Positions 1 to 8,493 are shown, counted from the first letter of the stretch. The stretch: 64,000 bases of DNA from Zeimonas sp050187175 (GCA_050187175.1 JBFWXS010000002.1:62001-126000); one strand, 5' to 3'. Translations and numbers: made by a program. Notes: generated by a model from the letters alone, not told the origin.

Positions 1-51
1 CGCCACGCCGTTGACGATGGTGTCGGAGGTGGCGACGGAACTCAGTTTCAT
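1..51 (-). CDS. N-terminal fragment of an unidentified protein
   Basis: Seventeen codons of a minus-strand gene that runs off the left edge. It begins with an ATG (complement of 49-51) and reads MKLSSVATSDTIVNGVA. It starts only 5 bases after the stop of the Bug receptor gene upstream of it, so the two are probably co-transcribed and this is likely the catabolic gene served by that receptor. The fragment is too short to assign a family. Confidence 0.45.
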   Translation of the reverse strand, partial: MKLSSVATSDTIVNGVA

Positions 52-56
52 GGCCG

Positions 57-1043
57 TCACTCGAGCTTGGCGCCGGACAGCTTGACCAGCGCTGCGCCGT
101 TCTTCCGGTCCTGCACCAGGTATCGGCTGAACTCGTCGGGCCGGCTGGCCACCAGCTCCACCGCCATCGGCTTCAGCACTTTGTCCTGGAACTCTCTGGA
201 GTTCATGATCCCGCGGAACACGTCGGCCAGCGCCGTGACGATGTGGTCGGGCGTACCCGCGGGCGCTGCCACGCCGTGCCAGGTGCGTACGGCGAACTTC
301 GGCAGCCCCACTTCCTCGAACGAGGGCACGCCGGGCAATACGGGGTTGCGCTTGTCTCCGGGAACGAGCAGCGCCTTGACCTTGCCGCTCTCGATCATGT
401 TCAGGATTCCGGGATTGCCGACGCTCACATACACGAGATCGATCTGCCCGCTCTGCAGGGCCAGCAGGGCCGGCGGGCTGCCGGCATACGGGACGTGCGT
501 GATATCGAGCCCGCCCTCGTGCTTGAGCCATTCGAATGCGAGATGAGGCGTCCCTCCGACGCCGAAGGATGCGTAGTTCAGCGTTCCCGGATGGGCCTTG
601 GAATAGGCGACCAGCTCGCGATAGTTGTTGACCGGCAGCTTGGGATTCATCAGCACCACTTCCGGCGCGAAGATCAACTGCGTGACCGGCTTCAGATCGC
701 GCTCCGCGTCGAACGGCAGCTGCTTGTAGAGGTACGGGATCAGCGAGATGCTGGAAGTGATGACGCACAGCGTGTAGCCGTCCGGCGGAGACTTCGCGCA
801 GAGGTCGGTGCTGATCACGGAGTTCGCGCCCGGCTTGTTCTGGACCAGCAGCGGCTGACCGGTCTTGTCGGCGAACTCCTTGGCGAGCGCGCGCGCCAGA
901 ACGTCGATGCCGGAGCCGGCGGGCAGCGGCAGCAGCAGCTTGACCGGCCGGGCGGGATAGCGTTCCGCGGCGGTCTGGGCCTGTGCCGCGGCCATGGCGC
1001 AGACGCACAGCGAAGCAAGCGCGATTTTTCTGAGTAGCTGCAT
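57..1043 (-). CDS. Bug-family tripartite tricarboxylate transporter substrate-binding receptor
   Basis: Periplasmic binding protein of the Bug/TctC family, which captures small carboxylates or related solutes. The 328-residue length is typical. The ATG at 1043 is chosen because a strong GGAGGT lies just upstream; the reading frame stays open to 1091, but that would put 16 extra residues before the signal peptide. Residues 1-22 form a Sec signal peptide ending in AQAQ. The mature protein starts with the family signature (YPARPVKLLLPLPAGSGIDV) and has the PPDGYTL motif. No TctA/TctB membrane partners are nearby. The ligand cannot be told from sequence. It probably forms an operon with the gene leaving the left edge and is divergent from the LysR gene at 1183. 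Confidence 0.93.
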   Translation of the reverse strand: MQLLRKIALASLCVCAMAAAQAQTAAERYPARPVKLLLPLPAGSGIDVLARALAKEFADKTGQPLLVQNKPGANSVISTDLCAKSPPDGYTLCVITSSISLIPYLYKQLPFDAERDLKPVTQLIFAPEVVLMNPKLPVNNYRELVAYSKAHPGTLNYASFGVGGTPHLAFEWLKHEGGLDITHVPYAGSPPALLALQSGQIDLVYVSVGNPGILNMIESGKVKALLVPGDKRNPVLPGVPSFEEVGLPKFAVRTWHGVAAPAGTPDHIVTALADVFRGIMNSREFQDKVLKPMAVELVASRPDEFSRYLVQDRKNGAALVKLSGAKLE

Positions 1044-1170
1044 GTCACCTCCGGTGTTTCTTGATGGCGCGAATGCTAAACAACACGGCAATGCACCGGA
1101 AGATGTCAGATTGGCTTGATTCGATGGGTGCTGGTTATCATGGGGTAAACCCGCGATTCCGGGCCGCGGC

Positions 1171-1176
1171 TATACT
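1171..1176 (+). promoter_or_regulatory. Candidate -10 element (TATACT) for the LysR gene, implying a leaderless mRNA
   Basis: TATACT ends 6 bases before the ATG at 1183, so transcription would begin at about the A of the start codon. No Shine-Dalgarno sequence fits in the remaining space and no good -35 is visible. A weak T-N11-A site (1136-1148, inside GGTTATCATGGGGTAAACC) lies at the place where a LysR protein could act on both this promoter and the divergent Bug gene. Confidence 0.4.
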
Positions 1177-1182
1177 GCCTCG

Positions 1183-2124
1183 ATGAAGCTTCACCAGCTG
1201 CGCGACTTCGTCACCGTATCCGAAATGGGCAGCGTGCACGCCGCCGCGCGCAAGCTGGGCATCACCCAGCCGGCCGTGTCCAAGAGCATCCGGCAGCTCG
1301 AAGCCGAGCTGGGAATGCCGCTGTTCGATCGCAGCGCCAAAGGCGCGGTGCTCAATGCGTTCGGCCGCGCTTTCCTCGCGCGGGCGCAGCTCGCGGTGCA
1401 TGAGCTGCAGAGAGGCAAGGACCAGTTGACGCTGATGAGCGGGCAAGAGGCTACCGGCACGGTCGCCTTCAGCGTGTTCGGCAGTCCGGCGCTGGTTCTG
1501 GTGCCCGGCGCATTGGCCTACTTCCGTCAGCGCTTTCCGAATGCGCAGGTGCGAATCGTCGAGGGCAGCGGTGCCGTCGCTAGATCGGGCCTCAATGACG
1601 GCAGCCTGGATTTCTCGCTGCTGCCGCTACCCTTCGAAGATCCGGGCGGCGACTTCGTCGTCCAGCATCTGTACGCCAATCACCGCGTCGTGGTTGCCCG
1701 CAAAGGCCATCCGCTCGAATCCGCTACCTCGCTGTCGCAACTGACCGGGGCCGAATGGGTGACGACGGGCGCCACGGGTACGCGCGAAGCCGAGTTCGAG
1801 CTGCCGTTCGAGCGGCACGGGCTGGCCGTGCCCAAGGCGCCGACGAGGTGCGAGTCGCTGATCGCCTTGCTGGCGCTGCTGGTGGGCAGCGACCTGATCA
1901 CTTTTCTTCCGCCGCAATGGGTCGAGGCGCCCGCCACCCGCGGCGTGCTGTCCCACATCCGCGTCCGCGAGTCGATCACCGGTCCGTCGCTGGGACTGGT
2001 CCGGCGCAAGGGTCTGCCGTTGACGACGCTATCCGAGTTCATGGGCTCGGCGATCGCGCGCGAGGTGCTTCACTATGCCGGCGACGAGGCGAGGGAGCTG
2101 CGCGCCTTCGCGCCGAGCGCATGA
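1183..2124 (+). CDS. LysR-family transcriptional regulator
   Basis: A 313-residue LysR-type regulator. The N-terminal winged helix-turn-helix spans about residues 1-60 (KLGITQPAVSKSIRQLEAEL contains the recognition helix), followed by the linker helix and a substrate-binding-like effector domain from about 90 to 295. It is divergent from the Bug receptor gene at 57-1043, the usual arrangement for a LysR protein controlling its neighbour, so it likely activates that receptor and the gene beyond it in response to their substrate. It is convergent with the GntR gene that follows. Only the assignment to the family is certain; the effector is unknown. Confidence 0.94.
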   Translation: MKLHQLRDFVTVSEMGSVHAAARKLGITQPAVSKSIRQLEAELGMPLFDRSAKGAVLNAFGRAFLARAQLAVHELQRGKDQLTLMSGQEATGTVAFSVFGSPALVLVPGALAYFRQRFPNAQVRIVEGSGAVARSGLNDGSLDFSLLPLPFEDPGGDFVVQHLYANHRVVVARKGHPLESATSLSQLTGAEWVTTGATGTREAEFELPFERHGLAVPKAPTRCESLIALLALLVGSDLITFLPPQWVEAPATRGVLSHIRVRESITGPSLGLVRRKGLPLTTLSEFMGSAIAREVLHYAGDEARELRAFAPSA

Positions 2125-2178
2125 CAGGCAGGCGGCAAGGGGCTGCATCGCACGGCGCTGTTCCGGCGCCGGCGGCCG

Positions 2179-2955
2179 TCATTCGTGCGTGATCGGCAGT
2201 CTCTTGCGGCGGGGCCTGGCGGCAGCGCTGTGGCTCGGGCCGTGCCTGATGATGATCTCCGTCGTCAGACGGATGTGCGCGTTCATCAGCTGCGTCAGGC
2301 GTTCGCCGTCGCGCGCGACGGCTGCCTCGAGCATCTCGCGGTGCTCGGCGCCGACCTTGCGGTCGGCCTCGGTCGGTGCCGCCGAGATGTACTGGTTCTT
2401 GTAGAACTGCGCGTAGTCGAACAGATCGGCGTGGAACTCGCGCATCCAGTGTGACGGGCAGCCGGCGACCAGCGCCAGGTGGAAGGCGCGGTGCAGTCCC
2501 TCCCACTCCGGATTCAGGCGATTCGTGCCGTCCAGATTGCGGTCGGCCTTGAACAGCCGGTGCGCGGCCAGGACCAGCGCCTCCTCCCAGGCATCGCCGC
2601 CGACCCTGAGCGTCTCGCGCACCATGAGCTCATGCACCCAGCAGCGGGTCTCGGTCAGCTCGCGCAGTTCATCGACGCTGAGCGTGGGAACGAAGAAGCC
2701 CTTCTGCTCGGCATGATCGATCAGACCGTCGGACACCAGCCGGTTCAGCGCCTCGCGTATCGGTATGGCGCTTACGCCATACCGGGTGCGCAACTGATCG
2801 ATCGACAGCTTCGATTCCGGCGGGAAGCTGCCGAACAGGATGTCGCGGCGCAGCTGCTGATAGACGAGTGACGTATTGGTCGGGGTGCCGGCGCTCGTCG
2901 CAGCAGAGGTCGTGTTGCCGGGTGCGGGCCGCGGCCGGCTGCCGTCGTGGACCAT
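2179..2955 (-). CDS. GntR-family regulator with FCD (FadR C-terminal) domain
   Basis: A 258-residue repressor-type regulator. The winged HTH is at about residues 30-95 (RYGVSAIPIREALNRLVSDG is the recognition region), followed by an all-helical FCD ligand domain with the histidines that usually bind a metal (in HRAFHLA, HREMLE and HIRLTTE). The ATG at 2955 has an AGGA ribosome site; the frame also opens with a GTG at 2997 that lacks one. It is divergent from the FAD monooxygenase operon at 3084 across an AT-rich spacer, so it most likely controls that operon and itself. The effector is probably an organic acid intermediate (inference). Confidence 0.92.
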   Translation of the reverse strand: MVHDGSRPRPAPGNTTSAATSAGTPTNTSLVYQQLRRDILFGSFPPESKLSIDQLRTRYGVSAIPIREALNRLVSDGLIDHAEQKGFFVPTLSVDELRELTETRCWVHELMVRETLRVGGDAWEEALVLAAHRLFKADRNLDGTNRLNPEWEGLHRAFHLALVAGCPSHWMREFHADLFDYAQFYKNQYISAAPTEADRKVGAEHREMLEAAVARDGERLTQLMNAHIRLTTEIIIRHGPSHSAAARPRRKRLPITHE

Positions 2956-2994
2956 GACTTCCTGGGGAATCGATGATGACGAAGCCGAATATGC

Positions 2995-3066
2995 CACAGC
3001 TCGTTTTGTCGTTATAAAATATATTAATTGCAGATTTTTGTGTTTTATATATTATTCCTACGAAAT
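2995..3066. promoter_or_regulatory. AT-rich divergent promoter/operator region between GntR gene and monooxygenase operon
   Basis: A markedly AT-rich island in GC-rich DNA. It holds an inverted repeat, TATAAAA at 3013-3019 and TTTTATA at 3043-3049. A possible sigma-70 promoter for the plus-strand operon is TTGCAG (3028-3033), 16 bases, TATTAT (3050-3055). The repeat arms bracket the -35 and touch the -10, so a protein bound there would block transcription. The flanking GntR protein is the obvious candidate; the assignment is inferred from position. Confidence 0.45.
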
Positions 3067-3083
3067 CGCGATGGAGGAGCCCA

Positions 3084-4754
3084 ATGCAGCAGGCGGACGA
3101 CAGCAGCGCCGAGGTCCTGGTGATCGGTGCGGGGCCGGTGGGGCTCTGCCTGGCGCTCGAGCTCGGCCTGCGTGGCCGGCGCGTGCTGGTGATCGAACAG
3201 AGCGACCGCGCGGGCAGGCAGCCGCGGGCCAAGAGCACCAACCTGCGGTCGATGACGCACATGCGGCGCTGGGGGCTCGCCGACAGGCTGCGGGAGGCCA
3301 GTCCCTTGCCCCCCGACTATCCGACCGACATCGTGTTCGCCACGCGCCTGTTCGGCCGGCCGCTGGCGCGGTTCGCCGATGCCTTCTTCGGATATCGCGC
3401 GAGGCATCCGCACATGCCGGAGCCGGGCCTGTGGGTGCCGCAGTACACCGTCGAAGGCGTGGTCCGCGAGCGGCTGCAGCAGTTGCCGAACGTGCGCCTG
3501 CGTTTCGGTACCCGGCTCGAACGAATCGAGCAGGACGATCGCGGCGTGACGGCCCATGCCACCGATACCGCAACGGGCCGGCAGGTCGAGATGCAGGCGC
3601 AATACGCCGTCGGCGCCGACGGGGGGCGCGGCGTGACGCGGCGGCTGCTCGGCATCGACTACGAAGGCGAGCACGCTTACATGGCCAACTTTCTGGCCAT
3701 CTATCGTGCGCCGGGATTGCTCGAATCGCACCCTCTGCCCAAGGCAGTCTCCTACTGGCTGGTCAACGCGGACAGTCCCGCGGTGACCGGTCCGATGGAT
3801 CGCGGCGACACCTGGTTCTATTCCACGCAGCTGCGTGAAGGCGACGAATCGTACTCGCGGCCGGAGGCGCGCCAGAAGATCCTGCGGTCGCTCGGGCATG
3901 CCGTGGACATCGAGATTCTCGAGACCGACGTCTGGTACGCGCACAAGCTGATCGCGAACCGGTACCGCGAGCGGCGCGTCTTCCTGGCCGGCGATGCCTG
4001 CCACCTGCATCCGCCGATGGGTGGCTATGGAATGAACCAAGGGATAGGCGACGCTGTCGATCTCGGCTGGAAGCTGGCTGCCGTCCTCCACGGCTGGGCG
4101 GCTCCGGCGCTGCTCGACAGCTATGAAGTCGAGCGCAAGCCCGTGCACCGCATGTTCGTCGAAGAGGCTGCGCACAACTATTCGTTCGTGACGCATCACA
4201 TGGTGAAGGAGCTGCTCGAAGCCGACAGCGCCGAGGGCGAGACGGTGCGCCGGGAAGTGGGCGAGCGCATTCTGCAGACCAAGGAGCGCGAGTTCCGGCC
4301 GCTCGGCGCCATCCTCGGCTACACCTATGCCGGGTCGCCGATGGTCATCGCCGACGGCAGTGCCGCGCCTCGCTTCGATGCGATCGACTACGTCCCCAGT
4401 GCGCGGCCGGGAGCCATCGCGCCGCACCTCTGGCTCGCCGACGGCTCATCGCTGTACGACCATTTCGGGCCCGATCTGACGCTGCTGGACTTCGGCGCTG
4501 TGCCTGCGGAAGCCGAGCGCCTGCTCGGAGCGGCTGCGGCCCTGGGCATCCCGCTTCGCCGCGTGGCGGTTCCGGAACCGGCGGCGGAATCGCTGTACGA
4601 CGCACGGCTGGTTCTGGTGCGTCCCGATCAGCACGTAGCCTGGAGAGCGCGCTCGCTCGACGCCGATCCTCTCGACCTCCTCGAGCGGATCGCCGGCCGG
4701 TCGGCGCAGCGGGGCGCCTCCCATTCCACCCGGCAGAAGGAGACGACACAATGA
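3084..4754 (+). CDS. FAD-dependent aromatic-ring monooxygenase (PheA/TfdB/MhpA-type)
   Basis: A 556-residue class A flavoprotein monooxygenase, expected to hydroxylate a phenolic or similar substrate using NAD(P)H and O2. Visible motifs are the Rossmann dinucleotide site VIGAGPVGLCLALELGLRG (residues about 12-30), the DG motif in GADGGRGVTRRLLG (about 185-200), and the GD motif in FLAGDACHLHPPMGGYGMNQ (about 302-321), followed by GIGDAVDLGWKLA. The C-terminal thioredoxin-like domain of the phenol hydroxylase branch follows. GGAGGAG precedes the ATG. It is the first gene of an operon with a Bug receptor (ATGA overlap) and two amidohydrolases. The substrate is unknown. Confidence 0.93.
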   Translation: MQQADDSSAEVLVIGAGPVGLCLALELGLRGRRVLVIEQSDRAGRQPRAKSTNLRSMTHMRRWGLADRLREASPLPPDYPTDIVFATRLFGRPLARFADAFFGYRARHPHMPEPGLWVPQYTVEGVVRERLQQLPNVRLRFGTRLERIEQDDRGVTAHATDTATGRQVEMQAQYAVGADGGRGVTRRLLGIDYEGEHAYMANFLAIYRAPGLLESHPLPKAVSYWLVNADSPAVTGPMDRGDTWFYSTQLREGDESYSRPEARQKILRSLGHAVDIEILETDVWYAHKLIANRYRERRVFLAGDACHLHPPMGGYGMNQGIGDAVDLGWKLAAVLHGWAAPALLDSYEVERKPVHRMFVEEAAHNYSFVTHHMVKELLEADSAEGETVRREVGERILQTKEREFRPLGAILGYTYAGSPMVIADGSAAPRFDAIDYVPSARPGAIAPHLWLADGSSLYDHFGPDLTLLDFGAVPAEAERLLGAAAALGIPLRRVAVPEPAAESLYDARLVLVRPDQHVAWRARSLDADPLDLLERIAGRSAQRGASHSTRQKETTQ

Positions 4755-5740
4755 AGCTCATCTTGAACCGGCGCCGCACACTGGCGCTGCTCGCGGCAGC
4801 GCCCGCCCTCGCGGTTCCCGGCGTGCGCATTCGTGCGCAGGAACTGAAGGGGCCGATCAGAATCATCGTCGGTTATCCGCCCGGCGGCACCGTCGACCAG
4901 ATCGCGCGCCTGTACGGTGATGAACTGCGCCAGTCGCTCGGCGTCGCGGTGGTCGTGGAGAACAGGACGGGTGCCGGGGGCCAGCTCGCTGCGGACATGC
5001 TGCGCAGCCAGCCGGCGGACGGCAGCACCTTGCTGGTTGCCAACAATCACATGATGTCGACGCTGCCATTGACCACGCCGGCAATCAAATACGATCCGGT
5101 GGCCGACTTCGAGCCGGTGTCGATGCTGGCGATCTTCGAGGTGGTGCTCGCGGTGTCCTCGGCGCTTGGCGCGACGCGCTTCGCCGAGTACGTCGAGCTG
5201 GTGCGGCGGCAGCCGCAGCGCGGCGCTTACGGCATCCCGGCGCCGGGCAGCCTGCCGCAGTTCATCGGCTACTCGATCGGTCAGAAGGAGAAGCTTGCGA
5301 TGTCGTCGGTGCCGTATCGCGGCGCCGCTCCGCTGGTCGTCGATCTCCTGGGCGGCCAGATCCCGGCCGGCATCCTCACCTATGCCAATGACCTGCTGGA
5401 GCATCATCGCAATGGTCGTCTGCGCATCCTGGCCACCAGCGGCGCGCGGCGGTTGACTGCGCTGCCTAGCGTGCCGACCTTCACCGAGCTCGGCTATCCC
5501 GGGGTCAGCCGGTCGATCTGGATGGGGCTGTTCGCGCCCAAGGGCACGCCGCGCGCCGCCGTCGAACGGCTGAACAAGCTGGTCATCGACGCGGCGGCCA
5601 GGCCTGCGCTGGCCGAGGCGGCGAACCGCCTCGGACTGACGGCGGCGACCAGCAGCGCCGATGCGCTCCGGCAGTCGATACGCGAGGAGATCGCGGTCTG
5701 GGCGCCGGTGGTCAAGGCGTCCGGCTATACCGCGGATTGA
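4751..5740 (+). CDS. Bug-family tripartite tricarboxylate transporter substrate-binding receptor
   Basis: A 329-residue periplasmic receptor whose ATG overlaps the monooxygenase stop (ATGA), so the two are translationally coupled. The signal peptide has an arginine run (NRRRTLALLAAAPALA), which may mean export by the Tat route. The mature protein starts with the signature IRIIVGYPPGGTVDQIARLY and carries the PADGSTLLVANN loop and VPYRGAAPLVVDLLGGQI. Its position inside a hydroxylation/amidohydrolase operon suggests that it takes up the aromatic acid or ring fragment degraded by its neighbours (inference). Confidence 0.92.
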   Translation: MKLILNRRRTLALLAAAPALAVPGVRIRAQELKGPIRIIVGYPPGGTVDQIARLYGDELRQSLGVAVVVENRTGAGGQLAADMLRSQPADGSTLLVANNHMMSTLPLTTPAIKYDPVADFEPVSMLAIFEVVLAVSSALGATRFAEYVELVRRQPQRGAYGIPAPGSLPQFIGYSIGQKEKLAMSSVPYRGAAPLVVDLLGGQIPAGILTYANDLLEHHRNGRLRILATSGARRLTALPSVPTFTELGYPGVSRSIWMGLFAPKGTPRAAVERLNKLVIDAAARPALAEAANRLGLTAATSSADALRQSIREEIAVWAPVVKASGYTAD

Positions 5741-5765
5741 TGCGACCCGCCAACGGAATCGAGAG

Positions 5766-6650
5766 ATGAGCGAACGAGAGCCCTTCGTGCGCACGACGCG
5801 CGCGCCCGATCCCGCCGTCCCCGCCGGAGCATGGGACTGCCAGCTGCACATCTATGGCGATCCCGCGCGCTTTCCGCCGCGCCGCCAGTCCGCCTATAGT
5901 CCGTTGAAAGCCTGGTTCGACGATGCGCACCTCAAGTCGAAGGCCCTCGGCATGAGCCACGTGTCCATCGTCCAGGCCACGTCGTACGGCATCGATCACA
6001 GCCTGCTGCTCGATGCGCTGGGACGCTGCCGCGACGGCGTGTACGACGGCATCCGCTATCACGGCGTGGCGATCGTCAATGACAGTCTGAGCGACCTGGA
6101 TCTGCGGCATCTGCATGAGGCCGGCGTGCGCGCGGCGCGCTTCAACTTCTGGAAGCGCCTGAACGTCGCGCCGACCTTGCCCGAGTTCCGCCGCTCGCTC
6201 GCGCGCATCGCGGAGCTCGGCTGGCACGCGCGTGTGCACGCCACGGCGGTGGAGCTGCTCGAACTGGGCGACGAGCTTGCCGCTACACCCGGCACGCTGG
6301 TCCTGGATCACATGGGGCACCTGAAGTGCGCCGAAGGCCTGGATCAACCCGCACGCAAGGTGATCAAGGAGCTGCTGGCGCGCGACAACTGGTGGATCAT
6401 GCTATCGTCGGGCGAGCGTGACTCGGCCACCGATTTCCCGTGGGACGACGCAGTGCCGTTCGGGCAGTCCTACTATGCGCTGGCGCCCGAGCGCTGCGTC
6501 TGGGCGACCGACTGGCCGCACGCCGAGTATCCGAAGACGCCGATCAACGACGCGGACCTGGTGGAGCTGCTCTATCGCTATCTGCCGGACCGCGAGGCGG
6601 TGCACCGCGTGCTGGTCGACAACCCGGCCAGGCTGCACGGGTTGACGTGA
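5766..6650 (+). CDS. Amidohydrolase-2 family hydrolase, 2-pyrone-4,6-dicarboxylate lactonase-like
   Basis: A 294-residue TIM-barrel protein resembling LigI-type lactonases. The ATG at 5766 starts the homologous region; the open frame upstream overlaps the Bug gene and is not protein-like. The N-terminal barrel motif, usually D-x-H-x-H, reads WDCQLHIYGD, so the first histidine is Gln. LigI-type lactonases work without a metal, so the loss may be tolerated. Later motifs are LDHMGHLK (about 180) and ATDWPHAEYPKTP (about 245-257), which hold the expected active-site His and Asp. It probably hydrolyses a ring-cleavage lactone made downstream of the monooxygenase (inference). Confidence 0.82.
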   Translation: MSEREPFVRTTRAPDPAVPAGAWDCQLHIYGDPARFPPRRQSAYSPLKAWFDDAHLKSKALGMSHVSIVQATSYGIDHSLLLDALGRCRDGVYDGIRYHGVAIVNDSLSDLDLRHLHEAGVRAARFNFWKRLNVAPTLPEFRRSLARIAELGWHARVHATAVELLELGDELAATPGTLVLDHMGHLKCAEGLDQPARKVIKELLARDNWWIMLSSGERDSATDFPWDDAVPFGQSYYALAPERCVWATDWPHAEYPKTPINDADLVELLYRYLPDREAVHRVLVDNPARLHGLT

Positions 6651-6720
6651 TGCCTCGACGCAGGGAGACGCCGATGGGTATCATCGCATCGTCACGCAGC
6701 TAGCCGGGGAACAGTCATCC

Positions 6721-7713
6721 ATGTCCGACGCCACCGCATCGCGTTATCGCGGGCTTTGTCCGCTGTGCCTGGATTTCCACGCGCATTTCCTGCACCCTGA
6801 AGTATTCGAGCGCTCGGCGCCGCACAGCGTCGCCACCTGCTTCGGACAGCAGCCGCTGACCAGCACGGGCGAGCGCTTTCGCAAGCTGCTCGAACCCGAT
6901 CGACAGATCGCCGACATGGACCGGCGAGGCATCGACCGGCAGGTGATCTCGTCGGCCGACGTGGTCCAGTCGCGCTCCTGGGCCGAGCCGGCCGAGGAAG
7001 CCCGCCTGGCCGCCCTGGTGAATGATCTGGCCGCTGACTGGGTGGGCCGCTTCCCGACGCGTTTCATCGGCAGCCAGGTACTGCCGCTGGGCGACATGGA
7101 GCTGGCGCTGCGCGAGCTGGAGCGCTGCCGCGCCATGGGGCTGCGCATCGTCAATCTTCCGAGCAACTACCGCGACCAGTATCTCGGCGATGCGCGCTAT
7201 CGGGAGCTGTGGGCGGCCATCGCCGAGCATGAGCTGATCGCCTTCATTCATCCCGACGGCGTGCGCGATCCGTGGTTCCAGCAATACGCGATGTGGAACT
7301 CGATTGGACAGTCGATCGAGGAAGTCAAGGTCATGTCCTCGCTGATCTATGAAGGCGTCATGGAGCGCCACCGGGGCATCCGGATCGTCATGGCTCACGG
7401 CGGCGGCTACATGCCGTACTACATGGGCCGCCTCGATCGCAACGTCGAGTTCCGCCCGTCCACCGCGAAGAATCTGAGCAAGAAACCCAGTGAGTATCTG
7501 CGCGACTTCCACTACGACAGCTGCGTCTACGATCCGGCCACGCTGAAGATGCTGGTCGACCGGGTCGGCGCCGACCGTATCGTGCTCGGCGGGGACTATC
7601 CGTTCGCCGATGTCGATCCGGTCGACTTCGTCGCTTCGGCGCCGGGACTGGATCTGCAGCAGCAGGCCGCGATCGTCGGCGGAACAGCCGCGCGGCTACT
7701 GGGAATCGGCTAG
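6721..7713 (+). CDS. Amidohydrolase-2 family protein, ACMSD/decarboxylase-like
   Basis: A 330-residue TIM-barrel enzyme of the aminocarboxymuconate-semialdehyde decarboxylase group, which removes carboxylates from ring-cleavage or aromatic acids in a metal-dependent way. The metal motif DFHAHFLHPEVF near residue 18 keeps both histidines, AHGGGYMPYYMGRLDRN lies near 225-241, and LGGDYPFADVDP holds the catalytic Asp near 290. It is the last gene of the 3084-7713 operon and overlaps the convergent GntR gene by 18 bases. A second amidohydrolase next to the LigI-like one supports successive steps on one substrate. Confidence 0.87.
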   Translation: MSDATASRYRGLCPLCLDFHAHFLHPEVFERSAPHSVATCFGQQPLTSTGERFRKLLEPDRQIADMDRRGIDRQVISSADVVQSRSWAEPAEEARLAALVNDLAADWVGRFPTRFIGSQVLPLGDMELALRELERCRAMGLRIVNLPSNYRDQYLGDARYRELWAAIAEHELIAFIHPDGVRDPWFQQYAMWNSIGQSIEEVKVMSSLIYEGVMERHRGIRIVMAHGGGYMPYYMGRLDRNVEFRPSTAKNLSKKPSEYLRDFHYDSCVYDPATLKMLVDRVGADRIVLGGDYPFADVDPVDFVASAPGLDLQQQAAIVGGTAARLLGIG

Positions 7714-8424
7714 CCGCGCCGGCCGCTTGATCGCCTGGCCGACGAACCTGGCGACGTCGGCGCAGATCGCGTGCGCGGCCGCTTCGGCGGCCTTGTCATC
7801 CCGCTTGCGGACGGCGGTCGCCACGTTCGACCAGTTCTTCGCAGACTCGGCGCGACGCTGGGCAGTCAGATGAATGCCGCCGCGCTGCGCGACGGCCGTG
7901 GTCCAGATCGAGATGCTGGACAGCTGCTCGTACATTTCCGCCAGCCAGCGGCTTCTGGCAAGCGACAGCAGCCGCCTCTGGGCCTCCCATGCCAGCTCGC
8001 CGAACTGCTCCGGCGTCGTCGACGCCTGCTTCGCGGTGGCGGTCATTCGCTTGACCAGCTCGAAGAACGCATCCAGCTCGTCCGCGGTCTCGCTGCGTCC
8101 GGCGCGCTTGATGGCCAGCGCCAGCAGCACGGTGCGCATGTCGGCGATCGCCTGCACTTCCTCCCATGAGATCTCTATGACCTGGGCGCCAAGCCGAGGG
8201 GTGCGCTCGATCAGGCGGACCCGTTCGACCTGTCCCAGCGCTTCGCGGACCACCGAGCGGCTGACCTTGTGCTCGTCGGCCAGCGCCGTTTCGGTCAGCC
8301 GCGCCCCCGGGGGCAGGGCGCCGCTGAGGATTGCGTGAATGATGCGTTCGGCCACCAGCGACGGCAGCGAGCGGGCCAGGCTGCCCACCGGTGCGACGTG
8401 CTGTGCTGTCTGCGGTCTGTCCAT
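7696..8424 (-). CDS. GntR-family regulator with FCD-type ligand domain
   Basis: A 242-residue regulator with a winged HTH at about residues 15-80 (DEHKVSRSVVREALGQVERV) and a helical ligand domain after it. The ATG at 8424 is chosen because the open frame up to 8595 would code through the operator and into the divergent gene. It is divergent from the Bug-HyuAB operon at 8541, and a perfect GntR-type palindrome lies between them (8474-8493), so autoregulation together with control of that operon is likely. It could also affect the monooxygenase operon it converges on. Confidence 0.9.
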   Translation of the reverse strand: MDRPQTAQHVAPVGSLARSLPSLVAERIIHAILSGALPPGARLTETALADEHKVSRSVVREALGQVERVRLIERTPRLGAQVIEISWEEVQAIADMRTVLLALAIKRAGRSETADELDAFFELVKRMTATAKQASTTPEQFGELAWEAQRRLLSLARSRWLAEMYEQLSSISIWTTAVAQRGGIHLTAQRRAESAKNWSNVATAVRKRDDKAAEAAAHAICADVARFVGQAIKRPARLADSQ

Positions 8425-8473
8425 GATTCGAATGCCGGCAAACCCGAATACTAGCAGCGGCAGCCGGATCTTC

Positions 8474-8493
8474 GTCCATTGTCGACAATGGAC
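8474..8493. promoter_or_regulatory. Perfect 20-bp palindrome, likely GntR operator
   Basis: GTCCATTGTCGACAATGGAC is a perfect inverted repeat. Its core, ATTGTCGACAAT, has the form of known FadR-subfamily GntR operators (TTGTnnACAA-like). It overlaps the -35 of a possible promoter for the plus-strand Bug gene: TTGTCG at 8479-8484, 17 bases, CAGAAT at 8502-8507. The FCD-type GntR gene starts 50 bases away on the other strand. Confidence 0.75.
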
